64,000 nucleotides of DNA from Pseudomonas nitroreducens NBRC 12694. GTDB lineage: Bacteria; Pseudomonadota; Gammaproteobacteria; Pseudomonadales; Pseudomonadaceae. This document shows, piece by piece, positions 57,153 through 64,000 of the stretch (its first letter is position 1; every line of letters begins with the position of its first letter). The stretch is taken from the NCBI RefSeq assembly GCF_002091755.1, contig NZ_BDAI01000003.1:372001-436000 (forward strand). Direction: 5' to 3'. A program made the position numbers and the translations under genes. The notes beneath the pieces were generated by a model. The model saw nothing but the letters and a program-made list of their open reading frames with translations, made no database searches and had not been told where the DNA came from.

Positions 57153-58769
57153 TTATGGTCCCGGCGAGCCCTGTAGCTGCACACGGGAAAAATTGTTCGA
57201 ACCCAGCGGGCTCAGGGTAAAGCCTGTTACGCCAGGCCGCACCACGGCGAACTGCTTCGGGTAGGCCAGGGCGATCCACGGCGCCTCGCGCTGGTAGACC
57301 GCCAGCGCCTGGCGGTAGAGGTCCGCGCGGGTTTCCTGGTCGGTAATGGCGCGGGCCTTGCGCAGTAGTTCGTCGAACTCCGCATTGCACCAGCCGGCCT
57401 GGTTCTCGCCGCTTTTCGCCGCCGCACAGGACAGGTTCGGCGTGAGGAAGTTGTCCGGGTCGCCATTGTCGCCGGCCCAGCCCATGAAGATCAGGTCGTG
57501 CTCGCCCTGCTTGGCGCGCTTGATCAGCTCGCCCCATTCGAAGACGCGGATGTCCGCCTGGATGCCGATCCTGCCCAGGTCGTCCTGCAGCATCTGCGCG
57601 CCGATGCCGGGGTTGGGGTTGGTCGGGCCGCCGCCGGGGCGGGTCCAGATCGACAGTTTCAGGCCGGGCTTGATGCCGGCTTCTTCCAGCAGTTGCCTGG
57701 CGCGCGCCGGGTCGTGGGGCCAGACCTTGAGCTGCGGATCGGAACCCCACAGTGTCGGCGGATAGGGCGCCACAGCCAGCGTTGCGGCACCTTCGCCGAA
57801 CTGTGCGCGCAGGTAGGCATCGCGGTCGAAGGCGAGATTGATCGCCTGGCGCACGCGCACATCGTCCAGCGGCTTGTGCCGGGTATTGATGCCGACGTAG
57901 GCGACCAGCAGGGAGTCCAGTTCCTCGACCTTGAGTTTCGGGTCCTGGCGCAGCGCGGGCACGTCGGTGGGCTTGGGGTAGACAGCTATCTGGCAGTCGC
58001 CGGCCTTGACCTTCTGGATGCGTACGTTCGGGTCGGGAGTGATCGCCAGCAGCAGGCGGTCGATCTTCGGCTTGCCGCCCCAGTAATCAGGGTTGGCGGT
58101 GAAGCGCACCTGAGCGTCCTTCTGGTAGCGCTGGAAGATGAAGGGGCCGGTGCCGATGGGCAGGTTGTTCAGCTGGTCGGCCTTCTCGGCAGCCAGCAGC
58201 AGGTCACCGTACTCGGCGGAATAAATGGAGGCGAAACCCATCGCGAGGTCGGCGAGGAAGGGCGCCTCGGGATGCCTGAGGGTAAAGCGCACGTGGTAGT
58301 CGTCGAGCTTTTCCACCGCGCCGATCAGGCCGGGCAGGCCCATTGCCTCGGCATAGGGAAAGCCGCGCGGGGCCAGCCTGTTCCATGGGTGCTTCGGGTC
58401 GAGCTGGCGCTGGAAGCTCCAGAGCACATCGTCGGCGTTGAACCCGCGAGTCGGCGTGAAGTAGTCGGTGCTGTGGAATTTCACGCCCTGGCGCAGGGCG
58501 AAGGTGTACTGCAGTCCGTCGTCGCTTATCTCCCAGCTCTCTGCCAACGCAGGTACCACGCGGGTACTGCCGGGGGCGAACTGCACCAGGCGCTCGAAGA
58601 CCGTCTCGGCGGAAGCATCGGCGGTGGTCGCGGCGGTGTACTGGGTGATGTCGAAGCCCTCGGGACTGGCCTCGGTGCAGACCACCAGGGGCTGGGCGAA
58701 TGCCGAGGTGCAGCCGAGCAGGCTCGCCAGGATCATCCCGGAGAGCCGTTTGCGGAAATGGCTGGGCAT
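57153..58769 (-). CDS. Peptide ABC transporter substrate-binding protein
   Basis: Periplasmic binding protein of 538 aa (family 5, DppA-like). A signal peptide ends about residue 26 (LLGCTSAFA-QP); a cysteine at about 19 makes a lipoprotein possible. The mature start LVVCTEASPEGFDITQYT and SADETVF-type segments match dipeptide-binding proteins. Intact paralogue of the adjacent dppA, about as similar as typical DppA1/DppA2 pairs, and likely to be the functional binding protein here. Equivalent to one of the PA4496-PA4502 group. Confidence 0.93.
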   Translation of the reverse strand: MPSHFRKRLSGMILASLLGCTSAFAQPLVVCTEASPEGFDITQYTAATTADASAETVFERLVQFAPGSTRVVPALAESWEISDDGLQYTFALRQGVKFHSTDYFTPTRGFNADDVLWSFQRQLDPKHPWNRLAPRGFPYAEAMGLPGLIGAVEKLDDYHVRFTLRHPEAPFLADLAMGFASIYSAEYGDLLLAAEKADQLNNLPIGTGPFIFQRYQKDAQVRFTANPDYWGGKPKIDRLLLAITPDPNVRIQKVKAGDCQIAVYPKPTDVPALRQDPKLKVEELDSLLVAYVGINTRHKPLDDVRVRQAINLAFDRDAYLRAQFGEGAATLAVAPYPPTLWGSDPQLKVWPHDPARARQLLEEAGIKPGLKLSIWTRPGGGPTNPNPGIGAQMLQDDLGRIGIQADIRVFEWGELIKRAKQGEHDLIFMGWAGDNGDPDNFLTPNLSCAAAKSGENQAGWCNAEFDELLRKARAITDQETRADLYRQALAVYQREAPWIALAYPKQFAVVRPGVTGFTLSPLGSNNFSRVQLQGSPGP

Positions 58770-58821
58770 GGGGCTGGCGGTCGGGGCTTTGGCCGCCGGC
58801 GGTTGCCGGCGGCCATTGGCC

Positions 58822-60428
58822 TTACTTGCCGACGCCGACGCCGTAGAACGAGTTCAGCGCGAACGGGCTGATCTTGAAGTCCTGCACCGTCTTGCGCATC
58901 GGCTGGTACACGGTGGAGTGGGCGATCGGGGTGATCGGCACCTGCTCCTTGAGAATGTGCTGGGCCTGCTTGTACAGCTCGGTGCGCTTGGCCTGGTCCG
59001 GGGTGCGCTTGGCATCCTTGATCAGCTTGTCGTAGGCCGGGTCGCACCATTTGGAGAAGTTGTTGCCGTCCACGGCATCGCAGCCGTAGAGGGTGCCCAG
59101 CCAGTTGTCCGGGTCACCGTTGTCGCCGCTCCAGCCGATCAGCATGGCGTCGTGCTCGCCGCCCTTGGCGCGCTTGATGTACTCGCCCCACTCGTAGGTG
59201 ACGATCTTCGCCTTGATGCCGACCTTGGCCCAGTCGGACTGCAGCATCTCGGCCATCAGCTTGGCGTTGGGGTTGTATGGGCGCTGCACCGGCATGGCCC
59301 ACAGGGTGATCTCGGTGCCTTCGGCGACGCCGGCCTTCTTCAGCAGCTCCTTGGCCTTCTCCGGGTTGTAGCCGGCGTCCTTGATGCTGTCGTCGTAGGA
59401 CCACTGGGTCGGCGGCATGCCGTTCACGGCGAGCTGGCCAGCGCCCTGGTAGACGGCGTCGATGATCGCCTTCTTGTTCACCGCCATGTCCAGCGCCTCG
59501 CGCACTTCGAGCTTGTCGAACGGCTTGTGCAGGACGTTGTAGGCGATGTAGCCGAGGTTGAAGCCCGGCTGAGACGGCATGTTCAGGTTCGGGTCCTTCT
59601 TCAGCGCCTCCAGGTCGGCCGGGCGCGGGAAGAGGGTGATCTGGCACTCGTTGGCCTTGAGCTTCTGCATGCCATGCGCACCGAGGCGTCGGTGTTGATG
59701 GCGAAGATCAGGTTGTCGATCTTCACCTCACCCTTGTTCCAGTAGTCCGGGTTGGCCTTGAAGCGGATCATCGCGTCCTTCTGGTAGCGATTGAACACGA
59801 ACGGGCCGGTGCCGATGGGCTTCTGGTTGATGTCGCTGGCCTTGCCCTGCTTGAGCAACTGGTCGGCGTATTCGGCGGACTGGATCGAGGCGAAGCTCAT
59901 GGCGAGGTTCTGGATGAACGCCGCGTCAACTTCGTTGAGGGTGAACTTGACGGTCTTGTCGTCGACCTTCTCCACCTTGGCGATGTTCGCGTCCATGCCC
60001 ATGTCGGTGAAGTAGGGGAATTCGGTCTGGTACGCCTTACGGAACGGATGGTTCTTGTCGAGCATGCGGTTGAAGGTGAACAGCACGTCGTTGGCGTTGA
60101 ACTCGCGGGTCGGCTTGAAGTAGTCGGTGGTGTGGAACTTCACGCCGGAGCGCAGGTGGAAAGTGTAGGTCTTGCCGTCATCGGATACGTCCCACTTTTC
60201 TGCCAGGCCCGGGATGACCTGGGTGCCGCCGCGCTCGAACTGGGTGAGGCGGTTGAACACGGTTTCCGCCGAGGCATCGAAGTCGGTGCCGGTGGTGTAC
60301 TGGCCGGGGTCGAAGCCCGCGGGGCTGCCTTCGGAGCAGTAGACCAGGTTGTTGGCGGCGTGGGCGAGCGGAGCGCTGGCGATCAGCCCAGCGGCAATCA
60401 TGGCGCGGATGACGGCGTTCTTACGCAT
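58822..60428 (-). pseudogene. dppA: Dipeptide-binding protein DppA, frameshifted by a 5-bp duplication
   Basis: A DppA-like gene of about 535 codons split in two frames. The N-terminal part (60428 to about 59680) starts MRKNAVIRAMIAAGLIASAP, a signal peptide, and reads through INTDASVRM. The C-terminal part continues in another frame as QKLKANECQITLFPRP to the end at 58822. The break is a tandem CATGC-CATGC (59668-59677): removing one copy restores a continuous reading frame whose junction matches the intact neighbour (NVRIQKVKAGDCQI). It could be a true pseudogene, a reversible slippage site or a sequencing error. A separate start at ATG 59670 would lack a signal peptide. Confidence 0.92.
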
Positions 60429-60650
60429 TGGGACCTCTGTTTATTCTGGTTGTCATCGAGGGGCAGCCTCGTGAGCTGCGTTGCGTGAAGCTACGCACGG
60501 CACATGCCGGGTGCAAGCGTCTAACCGGGATGAGTGTAGAAGTTGTGACGCGGGTGCAAGGGAATGTCGCAATTTCGACAATGGGAACCGTGCGGTCGAG
60601 CGGCGGCGCCCCGGTCCCCCAAGGCGCCGCGCTGGAAAAGGCCGTAGGTG

Positions 60651-61367
60651 TTACGGCATCTGCACCTCAATCGTGCCGTCGGCGCTGACGGTGACCTGGC
60701 TGGTGCCGGCTTCGATTTCCTGCGCCGGTGCCGAATCCATGGAGGCGAACTTGGCGGCGGCCATGCGCATCACCGGCATCGGCCGTGGCGCGCCGGAGGT
60801 GTTCAGGCTCAGGCTGACCAGCCTGTAGCCCTTGCCGCCGAGCGCGTCGGTGAGTACCTGGGCGCGGGCCTTGAAGGCATCCACGGCGCCCTTCATCATC
60901 GCGTCCTCGTTCTTCGCGCGAGTGGCGTCGGCGATGCTGAAGTCCATGCTGCCCATCTTCAACTTGCCCAGCAGGTCGGCGGTGAGTTGCGAGAGGGCGG
61001 CGAAGTCGGTGCTCTCCAGACGGATTTCCGCGCGCTCGCGCCAGGCCGTGATCTTCTGGCCCTTGTCGTCATACACCGGGTAGCTGTTGCGGCTGCCCAG
61101 GCTGACGGTCACGCCTTTCACCTTGCGTGCCTGCTCCACGGCTGCATTCAGCGCGGTGGTGGTCTCGCTGGCCAGCTTGGCCGGATCGCTGGCCTGGCCC
61201 TCGCTGAACAGGGTCACGTGCATCAGGTCGTGGGCAACTTCCTGGCTGACCTCGGCGCGCAGCGAAACCTGGTTGTAGCGAGGTTCGTCTGCCAGGGCTC
61301 CCAGGCTGGTGGCGCACAGGGCGATAGCGGCGGCGATGGCGGTGAAGGGGTTCTTCAGTACAGACAT
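60651..61367 (-). CDS. SIMPL-domain periplasmic protein
   Basis: Exported protein of 238 aa with a SIMPL (DUF541) domain. The signal peptide ends about residue 26 (TSLGALA-DE). The domain runs over most of the mature protein (NQVSLRAEVSQEVAHDLM to VTVSADGTIEVQM), including the SLGSRNSYPVYDDKGQKITA segment typical of the family. Related E. coli YggE is linked to oxidative stress defence; role here not established. It lies between dpp and roxSR, as PA4495 does. The 223 bp before dppA show no other gene. Confidence 0.88.
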   Translation of the reverse strand: MSVLKNPFTAIAAAIALCATSLGALADEPRYNQVSLRAEVSQEVAHDLMHVTLFSEGQASDPAKLASETTTALNAAVEQARKVKGVTVSLGSRNSYPVYDDKGQKITAWRERAEIRLESTDFAALSQLTADLLGKLKMGSMDFSIADATRAKNEDAMMKGAVDAFKARAQVLTDALGGKGYRLVSLSLNTSGAPRPMPVMRMAAAKFASMDSAPAQEIEAGTSQVTVSADGTIEVQMP

Positions 61368-61597
61368 GGATGACTCCTTGCTCCAGAAAATGTCCCGGCC
61401 ACAGCTTAGTAGAGCCAGTGGCGAGGACTGTCAGACCCTTTGACGAGGATTCGTTCCGATCCGGGTTATTGACGGATGTCACCAATTGTTTCGGTGCGAG
61501 GCGGCCGACGCGGGCCGCGCTGGAGTATGCTGTGGCGCTATGCCGCATAAAGGAGAGGGGGCTCTTGGCTATACTCGCGCAAATTCCGGAATTCACC

Positions 61598-62854
61598 ATG
61601 CGCCCACCGGTTTTCCAGCTTTCCGCCAGTCGTCAGAACCTTCTGCATCTGACGCTCATCCGTATTCTCGTGCTTGCCGCCCAGGCCGGTTCGGTCGGGC
61701 TCGCCTACAAGGCCCAACTGATTCAACTACCCTGGCTTGCGCTGGGCGTGACCCTCGGTGTCTCCCTTGTGCTCTGCCTGGGCACGGCGTTGCGCCTGCG
61801 CGGCCCGTGGCCGGTCACGGAGCTGGAGTACGCCGTCCAGCTCGCCTGCGACCTGGTCATCCACAGTGTGCTGCTGTACTACTCCGGTGGTTCGAGCAAC
61901 CCCTTCGTCTCTTATTACCTGGTGCCGCTGACCATCGCCGCCGCGACCCTGCCATGGCTCTACACCATCGCCCTGGCAGGCTTGGCGCTGGCCAGCTACA
62001 CGGTGCTGCTGGTGTGGTTCCACCCGCTGGAGATGGCTGCGGGACAACGCGACAACCTCCTTATCTATGGCATGTGGCTGAGCTTCGCCCTGGCCGCCGC
62101 ACTGATCACCTTCTTCGTCGCCCGCATGTCCGAGTCGCTGCGCCGCCAGGAGCAGTTGCAGGCGCAGCGTCGCGAGGAAGGCATGCGTGACCAGCAACTG
62201 CTGGCCGTGGCCACCCAGGCCGCCGGCGCCGCCCATGAACTGGGCACGCCGCTGGCGACCATGAGCGTACTGCTCAAGGAATTGCGCCAGACCAATGCGG
62301 ACCAGCCGATGTTGCAGGAAGATCTCGCCCTGCTGCAGGAGCAGGTCAAGCTTTGCAAGACCACCCTGCAGCACCTGGTACGCGCCGCCGAAGCGGATCG
62401 TCGCCAGGCGGTGGAAGAGCAGGGCGCCAACGAGTGGGTCGAAGCGGTGCTGCGGCGCTGGCATTTGATGCGCCCGGAGGCGAGCTATCGCTACCAGACG
62501 CTCGGCAAGGGCAAGGCACCGCGGATGACTCCGCCGACCGACCTGAGCCAGGCGCTGCTGAACCTGCTCAATAATGCGACGGACGCCTGCCCGGACGACC
62601 TGGATATCCGCCTGGACTGGGATGCCGGGGAAATCTGCCTGAGCATCCGCGACCAGGGCCCGGGCGTGCCGCTGGCGATTGCCGAACAGCTCGGCAAGCC
62701 GTTCTTCACCACCAAGGGCAAGGGGTTCGGCCTGGGATTGTTCCTGAGCCAGGCCAGCGTGACCCGCGCAGGTGGAACGGTGAAGTTGTATAACCATGAA
62801 GATGGCGGCACTCTGACCGAGTTGCGTCTGCCCAGAAGCTATGGCGTGGCCTGA
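61598..62854 (+). CDS. roxS: Redox sensor histidine kinase RoxS (RegB/PrrB family)
   Basis: Inner-membrane kinase of 418 aa. About six N-terminal helices include the GGSSNPFVSYYLVPLTIAAA ubiquinone-binding-type motif of RegB/PrrB. The dimerisation/phosphoacceptor histidine is H213 (AGAAHELGTPLATM). C253 (VKLCKTTLQH) sits where RegB has its redox-active cysteine. The HATPase domain shows NLLNNATDAC, DQGPGVP and GKGFGLGLFLSQ. In P. aeruginosa RoxSR controls the cyanide-insensitive oxidase cioAB (established). The ATG at 61598 gives MRPPVFQLSASRQNLL; a TTG at 61565 with better Shine-Dalgarno AAAGGAG is an alternative. It is followed by roxR after 24 bp. Confidence 0.93.
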   Translation: MRPPVFQLSASRQNLLHLTLIRILVLAAQAGSVGLAYKAQLIQLPWLALGVTLGVSLVLCLGTALRLRGPWPVTELEYAVQLACDLVIHSVLLYYSGGSSNPFVSYYLVPLTIAAATLPWLYTIALAGLALASYTVLLVWFHPLEMAAGQRDNLLIYGMWLSFALAAALITFFVARMSESLRRQEQLQAQRREEGMRDQQLLAVATQAAGAAHELGTPLATMSVLLKELRQTNADQPMLQEDLALLQEQVKLCKTTLQHLVRAAEADRRQAVEEQGANEWVEAVLRRWHLMRPEASYRYQTLGKGKAPRMTPPTDLSQALLNLLNNATDACPDDLDIRLDWDAGEICLSIRDQGPGVPLAIAEQLGKPFFTTKGKGFGLGLFLSQASVTRAGGTVKLYNHEDGGTLTELRLPRSYGVA

Positions 62855-62878
62855 TCGCCGCGCCCGCGAGGAAGTACC

Positions 62879-63439
62879 ATGAGCGAAGAGATCCTGTTCG
62901 AAGGCGAAGAGCAGCCCCACCTGCTGCTGGTGGACGACGATGCCACCTTTACCCGCGTCATGGCCCGCGCCATGGCCCGTCGCGGGTTGCGGGTGTCGGT
63001 CGCCGGCTCCGCCGAGGAAGGCCTGGCCATGGCCAAGGACGATCTGCCCGACTACGCCGTGCTGGACCTGAAGATGGACGGCGACTCCGGCCTGGTGCTG
63101 CTGCCTAAGCTGCTTGAGCTCGACGCCGAGATGCGCGTAGTGATCCTCACTGGCTATTCCAGCATCGCCACCGCGGTGGAAGCCATCAAGCGCGGCGCCA
63201 CCAACTACCTGTGCAAACCGGCCGACGCCGACGATGTGCTCACCGCACTGCTGTCGCAGCACGCCGACCTGGAGACCCTGGTGCCGGAAAACCCCATGTC
63301 GGTCGACCGCCTGCAGTGGGAACATATCCAGCGCGTGCTTGCCGAACATGACGGCAACATCTCCGCGACTGCCCGAGCGCTGGGTATGCACCGGCGCACA
63401 TTGCAACGTAAGCTGCAGAAGCGCCCGGTGAGGCGTTAA
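62879..63439 (+). CDS. roxR: Response regulator RoxR (RegA/PrrA family)
   Basis: Two-component regulator of 186 aa. Receiver domain about 12-125 with the acidic pocket (LLVDDD) and the phosphoacceptor D63 (AVLDLKMDGDSG). The C-terminal Fis-type HTH (NISATARALGMHRRTLQRKL) is characteristic of RegA/PrrA. It partners RoxS, encoded 24 bp upstream. GAGGAAG precedes the ATG. Followed by a strong terminator. Confidence 0.95.
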   Translation: MSEEILFEGEEQPHLLLVDDDATFTRVMARAMARRGLRVSVAGSAEEGLAMAKDDLPDYAVLDLKMDGDSGLVLLPKLLELDAEMRVVILTGYSSIATAVEAIKRGATNYLCKPADADDVLTALLSQHADLETLVPENPMSVDRLQWEHIQRVLAEHDGNISATARALGMHRRTLQRKLQKRPVRR

Positions 63440-63453
63440 GCGATCGATAACAC

Positions 63454-63482
63454 AAAGGAGCGCCAATGAGCGCTCCTTTTTT
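63454..63482 (+). terminator. roxR: Rho-independent terminator of roxSR
   Basis: AAAGGAGCGC/GCGCTCCTTT, 10-bp stem with a 6-base loop and a run of six or more T. 14 bp after the roxR stop. Confidence 0.92.
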
Positions 63483-63509
63483 GTATGTACAGCCGTGCGA
63501 GCCCATTCC

Positions 63510-64000
63510 ATGACCGACAGCGCCGAGTACCGCGCCGCGAACGATGCCGTTCGCAGCCGCTTCTTCCACCGAGTCTGGCACCTCACCGCGCCTTACTGGC
63601 GCAGCGAAGAGAAGGGCATGGCCTGGTTGCTGCTGATCGTGGTCATCGCCCTCTCGCTGGTGGGTGTGGCCGTCTCGGTCTGGCTCAACAGCTGGTACCG
63701 TGACTTCTACAACGCCCTGCAGAACAAGGATGTCGACTCCTTCATCCGGCTGGTCCTGTACTTCTGCGGCATTGCCGCCGCCGCGATCCTGATCGCCGTC
63801 TACCGCCTCTACCTGACCCAGATGCTGACCATCCGCTGGCGCCGCTGGCTGACGGAGAAGCACTTCGCCGCCTGGCTGGGCGACAAGAACTATTACCGCC
63901 TCGAGCAGCGCGGCCATACCGACAACCCCGACCAGCGCCTGACCGAAGACCTCAACAACTTCACCGATACCACCCTGACCCTGGGTCTTGGCCTGATCCG
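63510..64000 (+). CDS. ABC transporter permease/ATPase, SbmA/YddA type (partial)
   Basis: The first 163 codons of a gene cut by the window edge. The product starts MTDSAEYRAANDAVRSRFF, then a first helix (about 36-60, WLLLIVVIALSLVGVAVSVW), the NSWYRDFYNALQNKD motif and a second helix (about 86-108). RWRRWLTEKHFAAWLGDKNY and NPDQRLTEDLNNFTDTTLTL are hallmarks of the YddA / SbmA-BacA family. Such transporters move peptides or vitamins such as B12; the ATPase half lies beyond the window. Shine-Dalgarno is weak. Confidence 0.88.
   Translation, partial: MTDSAEYRAANDAVRSRFFHRVWHLTAPYWRSEEKGMAWLLLIVVIALSLVGVAVSVWLNSWYRDFYNALQNKDVDSFIRLVLYFCGIAAAAILIAVYRLYLTQMLTIRWRRWLTEKHFAAWLGDKNYYRLEQRGHTDNPDQRLTEDLNNFTDTTLTLGLGLI

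Overview
The window is a high-GC chromosomal segment from a Pseudomonas, most likely of the P. aeruginosa / P. citronellolis / P. nitroreducens side of the genus. This rests on three things: gene content that matches P. aeruginosa PAO1 almost gene for gene in several blocks (my recall of PAO1, not a search), many Pseudomonas-type REP/REPIN elements (the 'TGTAGGAGCGAGC...GCTCGCGAA' family), and typical Pseudomonas regulatory motifs. I found no rRNA, tRNA, CRISPR array, prophage or intact insertion sequence. Coding density is high and nearly everything is core or semi-core metabolism.

Layout. 1-6.1 kb: a DUF1631 protein, ampD-ampE (muropeptide amidase and its membrane partner) and a chemoreceptor with a FliA-type promoter. 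6.3-13.9 kb: tatD-fruR on the minus strand, divergent from the fructose PTS operon fruB-fruK-fruA, with a FruR operator between them. 14.0-22.9 kb: the complete minus-strand lipid A aminoarabinose operon arnB-C-A-D-T-E-F-ugd, tightly overlapped, preceded by a near-perfect PmrA box. 23.2-29.5 kb: an amino-acid ABC uptake cluster whose ATPase is fused in frame to a PLP aminotransferase through a linker encoded by a REPIN, then a TetR/BetI-like regulator and a divergent zinc deacylase. 29.7-36.6 kb: prfC and nhaP (minus), then a four-gene OpuC-type quaternary-amine ABC operon (plus). 37.2-48.3 kb: speC with a long untranslated leader, cptA (phosphoethanolamine transferase), a Sel1-repeat protein, the Fur-controlled piuC / piuA-piuB iron-uptake group, and lpxO. 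48.4-52.8 kb: pxpA-B-C (5-oxoprolinase), an Lrp-family regulator, a LysE-family exporter and a small membrane-anchored protein of unknown function. 52.9-60.4 kb: a minus-strand dipeptide ABC operon, whose first substrate-binding gene is broken by a 5-bp tandem duplication. 60.6-64.0 kb: a SIMPL-domain protein, the redox two-component pair roxS-roxR, and the start of an SbmA/YddA-like ABC transporter cut by the window edge.

Themes. Three separate loci modify the lipid A/LPS core (arn, cptA, lpxO), next to peptidoglycan recycling (ampDE) and the PiuA siderophore receptor, so the segment carries many envelope functions that affect antibiotic entry. A second theme is uptake and use of nitrogenous small molecules: amino acids, quaternary amines, ornithine, 5-oxoproline and peptides. 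Against PAO1 the segment looks mosaic: blocks equivalent to PA4523-4520, PA3563-3552, PA3903/PA3887-3891 and PA4519-4493 are joined here, so large rearrangements separate the two chromosomes.

The most unusual observations are the REPIN-encoded linker fusing an aminotransferase to an ABC ATPase, a second REP that supplies the stop codon of a hypothetical gene, and the 5-bp duplication in dppA. I see no convincing wholly new multi-gene system; the nearest candidate is the aminotransferase-ABC / TetR / deacylase cluster at 23.2-29.5 kb.
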